From contig NZ_JAJSAX010000005.1 of assembly GCF_021261315.1 (NCBI RefSeq), positions 62,001-126,000 on the forward strand: a DNA stretch of 64,000 nt. Reading direction: 5' to 3'. Numbering within the stretch: the first letter of the stretch is position 1; each line of letters begins with the position of its first letter. The notes beneath the pieces are model-generated. The model was given only the letters and a program-made list of their open reading frames with translations. It was not told where the DNA came from and did not search any database. Positions 1 to 8,544 of this stretch are shown here, one piece after another. The stretch comes from Epilithonimonas sp. JDS (lineage in GTDB: Bacteria; Bacteroidota; Bacteroidia; Flavobacteriales; Weeksellaceae). Both the position numbers and the translations under genes were made by a program.

Positions 1-516
1 ACAGACGATGATGCGTTGGCTCACAGACTCAGAGGAATTGTAAACCACGGAATGTACGAGCGTTATTATCACGATGAAGTGGGCGTTAATTCCAGATTGG
101 ACAGCGTTCAGGCAGCAGTTTTGAGAAAAAAACTCCCAAACCTGGATTCTTACAACGAAGCAAGAAGAAAAGCCGCCGATTATTATGACGAAGCTTTTGC
201 CGGAAACGAAAACATCCTGACGCCGAAAAGAGCAGATTATTCTACGCACGTTTTTCATCAATATACATTGAGAATTACCAACGGAAAACGCAACGAACTT
301 CAAAAATATCTTACTGAAAAAGAAATTCCTGCAATGATTTATTATCCTGTGGCGCTTAGAAAACAGAAAGCCTATTATCAGGAAAGTGATCCGGCAGATT
401 TTGTGAATACAGATAAATTGTTGGATGAAGTGATTTCGCTGCCGATGCACACAGAACTCGATGAAGAGCAGTTGAAGTATATTGCGGATTCTGTTTTGGA
501 GTTTTTTGATAAATAA
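1..516 (+). CDS. DegT/DnrJ/EryC1/StrS family aminotransferase, 5'-truncated
   Basis: C-terminal 171 residues of a PLP-dependent sugar aminotransferase; the reading frame is open from base 1, so the start and the PLP lysine lie outside the window. Visible is the family signature around residues 28-40 (GVNSRLDSVQAAVL), followed by the C-terminal domain with the usual late PMHTEL motif. Such enzymes transaminate nucleotide-linked keto-sugars during synthesis of O-antigen, capsule or other surface glycans. The stop codon overlaps the next ATG by one base (TAATG), and galE follows 440 bp further on, which fits a glycan gene cluster continuing upstream. The substrate cannot be told from this fragment. 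Confidence 0.9.
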   Translation, partial: TDDDALAHRLRGIVNHGMYERYYHDEVGVNSRLDSVQAAVLRKKLPNLDSYNEARRKAADYYDEAFAGNENILTPKRADYSTHVFHQYTLRITNGKRNELQKYLTEKEIPAMIYYPVALRKQKAYYQESDPADFVNTDKLLDEVISLPMHTELDEEQLKYIADSVLEFFDK

Positions 517-941
517 TGGAAAAAAAACTCTTCAAGAATCTATTTGTTTATGTAATAGTAATAGCAGTTAGTTCTTTTATATTTTTATTTTTTGGTTATG
601 GACTGATTAGAGAAATAAAACACTTAGAAGCTAATCCTCGTATTGGATTTTTAATATTTGCTATTGCAGTATTTTCTGTTAATTTACTAGGTTTAATATT
701 ACTTATTAAAAAGTCAGTATTTGCTATCAGAATATTATCATTTTTATACTTGGGCTTCAGCGCAACATTTTTAATTGTATCAGTAAACAAAGTCTTTCGC
801 AACCAAAGTTTACAAATAAATAATTCTTTAATACCTGTCTTTCTACTTATAATTCTGCCTCTATTAATGTTTTTTTTAATTAATAGATTTAAATTTATTA
901 AACAATCCTACCAAGAAATAGAAGATATTGGAACAAATTAA
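516..941 (+). CDS. Small four-helix membrane protein, unknown function
   Basis: 141-residue protein with four predicted membrane segments near residues 9-31, 43-65, 68-90 and 103-122, a basic N-terminus (MEKKLFK) and a short acidic tail. I recognise no family. The start codon overlaps the stop of the aminotransferase (TAATG), suggesting translational coupling. The gene is visibly more AT-rich than its neighbours, with runs of Ile, Leu, Phe and Asn codons, which may mark it as an accessory insertion between two glycan genes. It could be a small polymer-export or unrelated cargo protein; the sequence does not decide. Confidence 0.75.
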   Translation: MEKKLFKNLFVYVIVIAVSSFIFLFFGYGLIREIKHLEANPRIGFLIFAIAVFSVNLLGLILLIKKSVFAIRILSFLYLGFSATFLIVSVNKVFRNQSLQINNSLIPVFLLIILPLLMFFLINRFKFIKQSYQEIEDIGTN

Positions 942-956
942 AAATAAAGTTAAACT

Positions 957-1976
957 ATGTCCATACTCGTAACAGGCGGCCTCGGCTACATCGGTTCTCA
1001 CACAGTTGTGGAATTGATCAATAATAATTTTGAAGTCATCATTGTGGATGACCTTTCAAATTCAGAAAAATTTATTCTTAATAATATTGAAGAAATAACT
1101 GGCAGACGTCCGATTTTCTATCCATTCGATCTCAGAAGAAAAGAATTGTTGACTCAGGTTTTTGATGCTCATCAGATTGATGGTTGTATTAACTTTGCCG
1201 CCTCAAAAGCAGTAGGAGAGAGTATGGTGGAACCATTGGATTATTATGAGAACAATTTGTTTTCATTGGTAAATGTTCTTCAGGAATTCAGAAAAAGAGA
1301 TATTTCAAACTTTATTTTCAGCTCTTCTTGTACTGTTTATGGGCAAGCAGACGAAATGCCGATTGACGAAAATACACCTTTGAAAGAAGCCGAATCTTCC
1401 TACGGGAAAACCAAGCAAATGGGTGAGGATATCTTGAAAGATTTCTCAAGGGCTTATCAGAAAAGAGTCACTTTACTCAGATATTTCAATCCAATTGGTG
1501 CGCATCCATCGGCTTTGTTAGGAGAATTACCAATTGGGATTCCCAATAATCTCGTTCCATATGTAATGCAGACTGCCGCAGGAATCAGAGAAAAATTGAG
1601 CATTTGGGGAGACGATTATCCAACGGAAGATGGAACGGCAGTTCGTGATTACATCTATGTTGTCGATTTGGCAAAAGCACACGTTGCTGCCCTTAAAAAA
1701 TTATTGAATTCCGAAGAAGAAACTGTTCTTGATATTTATAACTTAGGAACAGGAAAAGGCTCATCAGTTTTGGAAGTAGTAAAAGCTTTCGAATTGGCTA
1801 ATGATGTTGCCGTTCCATACCAGATCTGTCCAAGGAGGGAAGGTGATATCACGGTAGCTTATGCTAATGCTGACAAAGCCGAAAAGGAATTAGGCTGGAA
1901 ATCCGAAACCACTTTGGAAGAAGCACTCAGGACCACTTGGGAATGGCAAAAATATTTGAAAGAAAGAACACATTAA
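957..1976 (+). CDS. galE: UDP-glucose 4-epimerase GalE
   Basis: Interconverts UDP-glucose and UDP-galactose in the cytoplasm, supplying galactose for surface glycans and the Leloir pathway. The 339-residue length matches the family. The Rossmann motif GGLGYIGS is at residues 7-14, the SSSCTVYG active-site strand at 122-129 and the catalytic Y149xxxK153 pair follows; YFNPIGAHPS near 170 is also typical of GalE. The ATG lies 15 bp after the preceding membrane-protein stop, so it is probably the last gene of the upstream glycan operon. A hairpin with a T-run begins just after its stop codon. Confidence 0.96.
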   Translation: MSILVTGGLGYIGSHTVVELINNNFEVIIVDDLSNSEKFILNNIEEITGRRPIFYPFDLRRKELLTQVFDAHQIDGCINFAASKAVGESMVEPLDYYENNLFSLVNVLQEFRKRDISNFIFSSSCTVYGQADEMPIDENTPLKEAESSYGKTKQMGEDILKDFSRAYQKRVTLLRYFNPIGAHPSALLGELPIGIPNNLVPYVMQTAAGIREKLSIWGDDYPTEDGTAVRDYIYVVDLAKAHVAALKKLLNSEEETVLDIYNLGTGKGSSVLEVVKAFELANDVAVPYQICPRREGDITVAYANADKAEKELGWKSETTLEEALRTTWEWQKYLKERTH

Positions 1977-1985
1977 TACAATCAA

Positions 1986-2012
1986 AACCAATCATTACGA
2001 TTGGTTTTTTTT
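1986..2012 (+). terminator. Intrinsic terminator after galE
   Basis: Stem AACCAATC / GATTGGTT with the loop ATTAC, followed by eight T on the plus strand. It lies between the galE stop and the 3' end of the convergent oxidoreductase, and the arms begin with AA, so it may serve both strands. Confidence 0.85.
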
Positions 2013-2664
2013 ATTTACATTTCTCAGCAAAACTGAAAATACTGTGCAAACTAACCTCAGAAAAACTCTTGGATTTGATCTTAGAAGCATTGATCATCGC
2101 TTTTGCCAAAACCGACGTTGGCAAAGGTTGCTGACTTTTGAAAAGTCCCAATTTGTTGACAAACTTCAAAGCCTTCAACCCGAAAACCTCGCCACTTCTG
2201 TCAGAGTTTTTACGCTCCAGCATTCCCGGTTTGAAGAAGGTCGTTTTCTCAAATTTCAGATTCTTGATGGCTTCCTCCAATTCACCTTTCATTCTGGAAT
2301 AAAAGATTTTAGAATCCGGACTTGCGCCATAAGAAGACACCAAAACAAAATCCTCCACCTGATTTTCCTTTGCCGCTTTCGCGAAATTATATTGATAGTC
2401 GTAGTCGATTTTCCACTGGTTATCCTTGCTTCCTGCAGACTTCAAAGTCGTTCCCAGACAGGCAAACGCCACATCACCTTTCACAAGATGTTTCCATTCT
2501 TCCGGTCGGTCAAAATCTACGATGTGTGCAGTAATTTTATCATTATGAAAATCGGAACGGCGTCGAACAAAAATATCGATCTGCTCAAATTCAGGGTCGT
2601 GCGAAAGTTGATCCACAAGATCTTTCCCCGTTGCGCCAGTTGCGCCAATTACCAAAGCCTTCAT
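2011..2664 (-). CDS. NAD(P)H-binding SDR-like oxidoreductase
   Basis: 217-residue Rossmann-fold protein of the NAD(P)-binding (NmrA/HTATIP2-like) group. The dinucleotide-binding motif GATGATGK occupies residues 7-14. A central VLVSSYGAS segment resembles the SDR active-site strand. Flavobacterial homologues are usually annotated only as oxidoreductase or NAD-dependent epimerase; the substrate is unknown. The gene is convergent with galE, with only a terminator between them. Its 5' side holds an inverted repeat at 2772-2853 separating it from idi, so the two are probably separate transcripts. Confidence 0.85.
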   Translation of the reverse strand: MKALVIGATGATGKDLVDQLSHDPEFEQIDIFVRRRSDFHNDKITAHIVDFDRPEEWKHLVKGDVAFACLGTTLKSAGSKDNQWKIDYDYQYNFAKAAKENQVEDFVLVSSYGASPDSKIFYSRMKGELEEAIKNLKFEKTTFFKPGMLERKNSDRSGEVFGLKALKFVNKLGLFKSQQPLPTSVLAKAMINASKIKSKSFSEVSLHSIFSFAEKCK

Positions 2665-2771
2665 AATTTTAAGATTTGATAATAAAGTTAAGCAATATTT
2701 TCGGATTTACGTTTGAGAAGATTTTAGGAAAAGAGAAGAACAAAGATTTTTGACTTTTGCAATCTTTTTAT

Positions 2772-2853
2772 AACCACAAAAGTCGCGAAAGTTTTACTTC
2801 ATTTTAAGATTATAAAAAAAAAGAAATCAGTTACTTTTGTGACTTTTGTGGTT
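2772..2853. repeat. Palindromic intergenic repeat, copy 1
   Basis: Left arm at 2772-2792 begins AACCACAAAAGTC; right arm at 2833-2853 ends GACTTTTGTGGTT. The 21-base arms pair with two mismatches around an AT-rich centre. A second member lies at 4851-4981. It contains no open reading frame and no T-run terminator, so a dispersed MITE-like or nucleoid-protein element is plausible. Confidence 0.7.
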
Positions 2854-2863
2854 GAACTTTTTT

Positions 2864-3373
2864 TTAATTCAACTGATTGCGATATTCCGCCCAAATGATC
2901 TTGAACCACTCCGTAAAATGCTCAGGATTCTCAGTGATTTCCTTTTCAAGGTCTTGGATAGAAACATAGCGGATCTCAGAAACTTCATCCAAATTCAAAT
3001 CAAATTCTCCCGAGAAATTTCCCGTGAAAACGTGATCCAACTCGTGCTCCCAAAGTCCTTCACCAACATCCGCTTTGTAGATAAAATGGAATTTCTCCGT
3101 CAGCTCACAATCGATTCCCAATTCCTCTTTTGTACGTCTTTTCGCGCCGTCCAGATAAGATTCGTTTAGGCGTGGATGCGAGCAACAAGCGTTCGTCCAT
3201 TGGTTTGGCGAGTGGTATTTTTTGTTGGCACGTTTCTGCAAAAGCATTTCGCCTTGGTCATTGAACAAAAAAACAGAAAATGCACGATGCAAAAGCCCAT
3301 TTTCGTGTGCCTGCATTTTTTCCATTTGCCCCAAAACATCATCGTTCGGATTTACCAATACCACTTTTTCCAT
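2864..3373 (-). CDS. idi: Isopentenyl-diphosphate delta-isomerase type 1
   Basis: Nudix-fold enzyme that interconverts isopentenyl and dimethylallyl diphosphate in cytoplasmic isoprenoid synthesis. 169 residues, the usual bacterial type 1 length. The active-site cysteine motif NACCSHP is at residues 61-67, the Nudix-like GAKRRTKEELGI at 76-87, and the metal-binding EHELDHVF follows near residue 115. The ATG is supported by a TAnnTTTG element (TATTTTTG) only about five bases upstream, implying a leaderless or very short-leader message. Confidence 0.95.
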   Translation of the reverse strand: MEKVVLVNPNDDVLGQMEKMQAHENGLLHRAFSVFLFNDQGEMLLQKRANKKYHSPNQWTNACCSHPRLNESYLDGAKRRTKEELGIDCELTEKFHFIYKADVGEGLWEHELDHVFTGNFSGEFDLNLDEVSEIRYVSIQDLEKEITENPEHFTEWFKIIWAEYRNQLN

Positions 3374-3377
3374 AGCA

Positions 3378-3385
3378 CAAAAATA
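3378..3385 (-). promoter_or_regulatory. Bacteroidota -7 promoter element of idi
   Basis: Minus-strand TATTTTTG matches the TAnnTTTG consensus for the Bacteroidota primary sigma factor. It ends four bases before the idi ATG at 3373. No clear TTG -33 element was identified. Confidence 0.45.
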
Positions 3386-3434
3386 AGGATTTTAAATGTA
3401 ATTATTTGGAGCTGTTTCCCGCTTTCCACTATAT

Positions 3435-3493
3435 CTTTTTTGTTTTTAGAATGTTTTGTCATCCAAATTAGGATTTGCATAAAAACAAAAAAG
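3435..3493. repeat. Long-loop intergenic hairpin element
   Basis: Perfect 13-bp arms CTTTTTTGTTTTT (3435-3447) and AAAAACAAAAAAG (3481-3493) separated by 33 bases, inside a 160-bp gene-free gap. The surrounding text (CCCGCTTTCC on the left, TGCAATCGGGG on the right) resembles, from memory, a noncoding block recurrent in Chryseobacterium genomes. It could act as a terminator for the minus-strand gene at 3540-4055. Confidence 0.45.
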
Positions 3494-3539
3494 GATGCCG
3501 TTGCAATCGGGGCTATGGGATTTGTCGGAAGTAGGGATT

Positions 3540-4055
3540 TTAAGATTTTTTATAAAGATAAACTCTTTTCTTTTCCCATTTTTTTCTATCAGAATAATAC
3601 TTGCCAAATTTCACAAGTTTTCCATTATCAATTCTATAACTAAAAAGTCTGTTGCCTTTAATTAGATATTTAAGATGATATGCAAAGCCAGATTCATTCT
3701 TTAAATTGTAATTGTGATAATTTCCACTCAGCATTTCTGATATACTAAGACTGTCAGATTTACTTTCAATATCACCTTTGTTTTTAGTGAATTTTAAATA
3801 AATATTTTTATCCTTAATTCTATATTTTCCGGTTAAATCTGTATTAACTAAATCGCCTGCAAAATTGTATTCAAAAGTTGAATCCTTTTTTAGTTCAATC
3901 GTAGTTATAAAAAATCCTAAATCAGCAAAATTAGATTTGTAAATTCCGCTCACATCTTTTTTTGATGCACAAGATGCTGTTATTAAAAATAATAAAACAA
4001 AGACAAGATTCTTCAAATTATTTATTTTAAACTTACAAACTATTTTTCCATTCAT
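3540..4055 (-). CDS. Hypothetical lipoprotein
   Basis: 171-residue predicted lipoprotein: a hydrophobic segment ending in the lipobox TASC with the acylated Cys near residue 29, then CASKKDVSG. The mature part has alternating Lys, Asp and Ser rich strands (GKYRIKDKNIYLKF) like flavobacterial proteins that read as beta-rich 'copper-resistance/lipocalin-like' domains, but I cannot name a family. The ATG at 4055 overlaps the end of rsmA by 23 bases; a TTG at 4016 giving a shorter leader is an equally reasonable start, and the frame stays open upstream to 4106. AT-rich relative to rsmA. Confidence 0.7.
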   Translation of the reverse strand: MNGKIVCKFKINNLKNLVFVLLFLITASCASKKDVSGIYKSNFADLGFFITTIELKKDSTFEYNFAGDLVNTDLTGKYRIKDKNIYLKFTKNKGDIESKSDSLSISEMLSGNYHNYNLKNESGFAYHLKYLIKGNRLFSYRIDNGKLVKFGKYYSDRKKWEKKRVYLYKKS

Positions 4056-4806
4056 TAGTAAAATCAATAAAATCCGCAACAGACAATTCCTCCGCACGGA
4101 TGTCAAGAAAACGATGCGAACTCATAGCTTCAGGAATTCCAAGAACTTTTAGAGAATTGCTCATCTTCTTGCGTCGTTGTCCAAATCCAGCTTTCACGAT
4201 TTGTTTGAAGAGAACTTCATTTCCTTCCAATCCAGGTTTTAGATTTCGCTTCATTCGGATAACGCCGGATTTCACTTTTGGTGGTGGATTGAACACATTT
4301 TCGTGAACCGTGAAAAGATATTCCACATCATAATAAGCCTGAACCAAAACTGACAAAATTCCGTAATCTTTTGTCCTTGGAACACCAGAAGTCCGCTCGG
4401 CAACTTCTTTCTGGAACATTCCGCTCATTTCCGGAACGTATTGGAAATTATCAATGATTTTAAACAAAATCTGAGACGAAATATTATAAGGGAAATTCCC
4501 AATCACTGCCAATTCTTCGCCACCAAAAACTGCTGGAATATCAGTCTTCAGAAAGTCGCCAACGAAATGCCGTTCTTCTAATTTTGGATAATGTTTTTTT
4601 AGATAATCGATGGACTCGTTATCGATTTCCGCAACGTAGGTTTCAACGTCTTTTTCCAGAAGGAATTTTGTAAGAACGCCCATTCCCGGACCAACTTCCA
4701 AAACTTTTTTGTAACCTTCCAAAGAAAGCGAATCTACAATGTCACGTGCGATATTCTGGTCTGTAAGAAAATGCTGACCAAGGTGTTTTTTTGCTCTAAC
4801 GTCCAA
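4033..4806 (-). CDS. rsmA: 16S rRNA dimethyltransferase RsmA (KsgA)
   Basis: SAM-dependent enzyme that dimethylates the two adjacent adenines of helix 45 in 16S rRNA during 30S maturation. 257 residues. The N-terminal KKHLGQHFL is at residues 6-14, the SAM motif LEVGPGMG at 36-43 and the catalytic NFPYNI at 104-109; the C-terminal PPKVKSGVIR block is also present. The start is a TTG, with no in-frame ATG between it and the promoter-like TATCTTTG at 4820-4827. A downstream lipoprotein overlaps its 3' end. Confidence 0.96.
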   Translation of the reverse strand: MDVRAKKHLGQHFLTDQNIARDIVDSLSLEGYKKVLEVGPGMGVLTKFLLEKDVETYVAEIDNESIDYLKKHYPKLEERHFVGDFLKTDIPAVFGGEELAVIGNFPYNISSQILFKIIDNFQYVPEMSGMFQKEVAERTSGVPRTKDYGILSVLVQAYYDVEYLFTVHENVFNPPPKVKSGVIRMKRNLKPGLEGNEVLFKQIVKAGFGQRRKKMSNSLKVLGIPEAMSSHRFLDIRAEELSVADFIDFTNEWKNSL

Positions 4807-4819
4807 TTCCGATTTTTTG

Positions 4820-4827
4820 CAAAGATA
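4820..4827 (-). promoter_or_regulatory. -7 promoter element of rsmA
   Basis: Minus-strand TATCTTTG fits TAnnTTTG and ends 13 bases before the TTG start of rsmA, supporting that start. Confidence 0.5.
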
Positions 4828-4850
4828 AGGTAATTATAGTAGAATTCTTC

Positions 4851-4981
4851 AACCACAAAAGTCACAAAAGAAAATGTAGAAAAATATTCGCAAAGAACAA
4901 AAAAGGTTAATCTTTGAAGTTTTCTTTTGTTGACTTTTTAAAACTTAAGAAACAAAAAAAACTTTTGTGCCCTTTGTGGTT
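4851..4981. repeat. Palindromic intergenic repeat, copy 2
   Basis: Left arm 4851-4870 (AACCACAAAAGTCACAAAAG) and right arm 4961-4981 (ending CCCTTTGTGGTT) pair over 20 bases with two mismatches. It is the same family as 2772-2853 but with a longer centre, about 90 bases. It sits between the upstream region of rsmA and the 3' end of the lactonase gene. Confidence 0.7.
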
Positions 4982-4986
4982 TATTC

Positions 4987-6111
4987 TCAATACATCTTAA
5001 TTTTCACACAAGTCGGATGATTAATTTTTACAGGTTTCCCAACTTTTTTCAACATTCCGGTTTCCAGATTTCTTTTGAAAACAGTTACACTATTTGAATT
5101 AACATTCGTTACAATAATGAATTTTCCTGTTTCATCTATCGCAAAAGTTCTTGGATGTTTTCCTTTCACAGATTGATAGCCGATAGATTCCAAAGTTCCA
5201 TCTTCTTTGATATTGAAAATCGCAATATTGTTTTCTTTGCCTCTGTTGCTGGCGTATAGGAATTTTCCGTCTGGCGAAATGTGAACATCGGAACTTTCAA
5301 ATCCTTCTTTGATTTTGTCTGGATGTGTCGCAATCCTTTGAATTTCTTTCAGCTTGTTTTCCGAGAAATCGTAAACCGAAATCATTCCAGCCAATTCTTC
5401 AATCGAGTATGCCAATTTACCATCTTTGCTGAACGTGATATGTCTTGGTCCGCTTCCAGGTTTTGTGTTGATAAATGTACTTTGGCTGTCTATCAAAGGT
5501 TGTTTCTGATTGGTATCAAAAGGATATTGCAAGATTTTGTCGGCACCCAAATCTGCAACGAGCAAAGTCTTATAATCTGGCGAAAAAACAACAGAATGTG
5601 TGTGCGCTTTGTCCTGTCTTTTCGGGTTGACACCGCTTCCTTCTGTAAACGTAAAATGTTGCGCTATCGAATCGATTTTTCCATTTTCAAGAATTGGGAA
5701 AACTGAAATCGTTGGAATGTTATAAGTCGCATTAATGAGCCATTTTCCACTATTATCAACATTCACATAAACTGGATTTTCACCACCAGTTTTTTGTTGA
5801 TTCAGGAAAGTCAATGATTTTTTGTCCGCATCAAAAGCGAAAGCACTTACTGTTCCGCTTGGCATTTTGGCGTCGGATGAGGCGTAAACATATTTTCCAT
5901 CATTGGAAACTGTGATGTAGCCTGGATTGATAACATCTGAAGATGAAGCTACTTTGGTCAATTTTCCGGATTCCGTATCGAGTTCATAAACATAGACCGC
6001 TTCCGAACCTTTGTCCCAATTGTAAGAACCGAAGAAGACAAATTCTCTCTGAGAATAAAGACTTGTGAAAATTAAAAAACTTAGAAACAGACTGACTTTT
6101 TTGAAATTCAT
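4987..6111 (-). CDS. Secreted lactonase-family beta-propeller (Pgl-like)
   Basis: 374-residue protein of the lactonase family (PF10282, typified by cytoplasmic 6-phosphogluconolactonase YbhE), but with a signal peptide (cleavage near SLYS-Q, residue 20), so it acts in the periplasm or outside. Seven-bladed propeller features: repeated SPDGK-like turns (VSNDGKYVY, FSPDYKTLLV, ISPDGKFLY), the HTHSVVFSPD motif and GSGPRHI, both conserved in the family. A paralogue lies at 8545-9657 with the same two motifs. The exported location argues against a pentose-phosphate role; the substrate is unknown. Confidence 0.88.
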   Translation of the reverse strand: MNFKKVSLFLSFLIFTSLYSQREFVFFGSYNWDKGSEAVYVYELDTESGKLTKVASSSDVINPGYITVSNDGKYVYASSDAKMPSGTVSAFAFDADKKSLTFLNQQKTGGENPVYVNVDNSGKWLINATYNIPTISVFPILENGKIDSIAQHFTFTEGSGVNPKRQDKAHTHSVVFSPDYKTLLVADLGADKILQYPFDTNQKQPLIDSQSTFINTKPGSGPRHITFSKDGKLAYSIEELAGMISVYDFSENKLKEIQRIATHPDKIKEGFESSDVHISPDGKFLYASNRGKENNIAIFNIKEDGTLESIGYQSVKGKHPRTFAIDETGKFIIVTNVNSNSVTVFKRNLETGMLKKVGKPVKINHPTCVKIKMY

Positions 6112-6175
6112 TGGGCTGGATTTAGAGGATTTCTGTCTCAGATATTTTTTTCAAATCTGATACTCAACAAATTTC

Positions 6176-8491
6176 CTAAAAATTCGCCTGGAAACCAAAC
6201 TGAATACCAAATTTTCTAACCTCGGAAGTCGCAGAAGTATTATGATTAAGGTAATTTCCTCTCCAGTTGAAATCCAATCTCAACAATCTGAAATTCCCCC
6301 AACCGATATTCTCAATCCCGAAACCATATTCGTAGTAAGGTTTGTTTGGAGCGCTAAGGTTCAGATTTCCTGCATTCATCGAAATAGTTTCTGGTTTCAA
6401 ACTTCCAATTCCTGAGCGGAAAAAGGCAACTTCACGCAATTTTAGTTTTTTTATTAAGGGAATCTGAGATAAAATCTTTCCATTGAAGTGATGTTCCAAA
6501 AACATCACGGCGTAAGAATCTGCCACGAATTCATAATAATTCATCAAAGAAAAAACACCTCTCACCAAACCGTAAGATTGATTGGCCGGCATTACATTTT
6601 GCAATGCGAGTGGGAGAGCATCGAAGTTTTTCCCAACTTCTACATTGGCAAACAATCGTCCCCAATTTCCTAATATCACCGGCTGATAATAGTAAAATTG
6701 TAATTTGTTGTAGTTATAATCAGAATTGAAAACGCCGCCCATACCTTTTGTATATTTTAAAATGATGGATGGATTAGTTGCCAAAGCTGTCATCTCGTAA
6801 CGGTCTACACCATAAGTTGAGAACTTGATTCCGGGTCTGAATATCAATGTTGTGGTAAATCGGGTATCATTCAAATCATTTCTTAAAACACCTTGTCTGT
6901 AATAATTGATGTTAAACAGATTAGAATCAGCCGATTTAATATTCTGAGTGGTTGCATCCAATCTCACCTGGAAGTTTTTCCAAGGCTCGATGCTTGTAAA
7001 AATGTTGGTTTGATTCACGGAACTCATAGAGGTTGTTTCGCCACTGTTCAAAACCGAAGAAGAAGCGAATGACCTGGTCATAATTCCTTCATCCGTTGTC
7101 AATTGAACACCAAGTTGTAAGACATCTTTTCTGTAACCAGCACCGATCATAAATCGGTTTTCCTTGTTGAACATATATTTGGCCTCACCACCGAATTTCC
7201 ATTTCTGATCTCGGAAACCATACGCGGTATAAGCCTGTATTCTCCACATATCATTTTTACCGTGATAGGTTCTGAATCCGCCTCTTAGACGTACACCTTC
7301 AATATCATTATAACCAAAAGACTGGAAGATATTCCCAATATCAATGCCGTTGCCAATGTGAAAATATCCGGAATTGCCAATTTCTACGATTTTTACAATC
7401 TTTTTGTACTTAGGATTTTCTTGCAGCTCATCATACATTTTATAGATGTTTTGATCACTTTCTGTCAGCGCTTCGGTTCTGTTGGCCTGCCAGTAACTTT
7501 CGTCTTTGGCCACCATCTCGTCTTCCGCTATGACAATTTTATTCAGGAATTCGTCGGTAATGCCTTTATCAAATTCGTAATCAGAATAATTGGCTGTTCG
7601 CCTTGCTATGATGGATTTCGCTTTGTCTTTATCATTTGTTACAAGATTGATCGTCGTTTCATTTCTTGTTGGGATGAATGTGGAATCATCAGGATTATCA
7701 AACTCCAGATCAGTTGAAATTTTCTTAACGAAATTGATGTTGATCTTTTTGTTGGTTTCCATTTCCACCTTCATCACATTATATTTGTCCATCGAAATAT
7801 AAAGTCTGCCTTTCAGCGCAAGAGCTTCAGGGTTTTTCGGTGTGAATCTGATTTCGTAACTTCTAACGGTATTGACCTCGATCGTATCTGTGATATTATA
7901 ATCAAAAACGCCGAAACCATCTGTGGAAACAGGACTTACAAAACCAATATTCAGATAATTGATTGTGTTATCATAAATATTGATGTCTTTGTACATACCT
8001 TGGACAGTTTTCGTCACGATCTGATTGTTCTTCAATCCGGAAAGTCGTGTCGCCAAAAGATCCTTACGTTCTTTTTTCGGATCATTTTTTCCATACGTTT
8101 CAAAAATACTTTCGGTGATGAAAACCGGTAAAACTGCTTTGCCGGCAATCTCGGAAGAATCATTGTATTTGAAGATGATAGAGTCCATTCCTTTGAAAGC
8201 TCTTTTCTTTGTGAAAGCGCTGTCGATATTATCCAGGCGGAAATCTATCTTTTCGTAGGTTTTGTATTTGTAATCTTTGTGGAGAAGCAATCCGTTGGAT
8301 TTTTTCTTTTTCCAAACCTCGCGCATAATGGCGTAGGCAGGATTCTCCTTTTTGTTTTTGTATTTTTTAACGCCCTGGATTACGACGTTTTCGATTTCGT
8401 TTTCTTTGTCAGTCTGCGAGAAAAGCAAACCGGTAACGAAGATCAGAAAGAAAGAGAGAATAAATTTTTTATCAAGCATCGATTTCATCAA
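6176..8491 (-). CDS. DUF5686 family outer-membrane protein
   Basis: 771 residues with an N-terminal signal peptide (cleavage near LLFS-Q). Directly after it comes a VVIQGVKKYKNKKENPAY segment typical of DUF5686 proteins, then a long beta-rich region rich in aromatic strand ends, finishing in F (FGFQANF) as for outer-membrane barrels. The family is widespread in Bacteroidota with no established biochemical role; some members carry a carboxypeptidase-regulatory-like N-domain, which I do not see clearly here. It lies between two paralogous lactonases on the same strand, 64 bp and 53 bp from them, so the three may be co-transcribed. Confidence 0.88.
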   Translation of the reverse strand: MMKSMLDKKFILSFFLIFVTGLLFSQTDKENEIENVVIQGVKKYKNKKENPAYAIMREVWKKKKSNGLLLHKDYKYKTYEKIDFRLDNIDSAFTKKRAFKGMDSIIFKYNDSSEIAGKAVLPVFITESIFETYGKNDPKKERKDLLATRLSGLKNNQIVTKTVQGMYKDINIYDNTINYLNIGFVSPVSTDGFGVFDYNITDTIEVNTVRSYEIRFTPKNPEALALKGRLYISMDKYNVMKVEMETNKKININFVKKISTDLEFDNPDDSTFIPTRNETTINLVTNDKDKAKSIIARRTANYSDYEFDKGITDEFLNKIVIAEDEMVAKDESYWQANRTEALTESDQNIYKMYDELQENPKYKKIVKIVEIGNSGYFHIGNGIDIGNIFQSFGYNDIEGVRLRGGFRTYHGKNDMWRIQAYTAYGFRDQKWKFGGEAKYMFNKENRFMIGAGYRKDVLQLGVQLTTDEGIMTRSFASSSVLNSGETTSMSSVNQTNIFTSIEPWKNFQVRLDATTQNIKSADSNLFNINYYRQGVLRNDLNDTRFTTTLIFRPGIKFSTYGVDRYEMTALATNPSIILKYTKGMGGVFNSDYNYNKLQFYYYQPVILGNWGRLFANVEVGKNFDALPLALQNVMPANQSYGLVRGVFSLMNYYEFVADSYAVMFLEHHFNGKILSQIPLIKKLKLREVAFFRSGIGSLKPETISMNAGNLNLSAPNKPYYEYGFGIENIGWGNFRLLRLDFNWRGNYLNHNTSATSEVRKFGIQFGFQANF

Positions 8492-8544
8492 GCATTAACT
8501 ATTAGTAACTGTTTTTTGTTTTAAATATTGTTTTGATGTTAAAC

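Noticed and set aside
2044-2679. Plus-strand 211-codon frame opposite the SDR gene
   Set aside because: Antisense shadow of a gene with a clear Rossmann motif; the translation is Cys/Arg/Phe-rich and has no family features.
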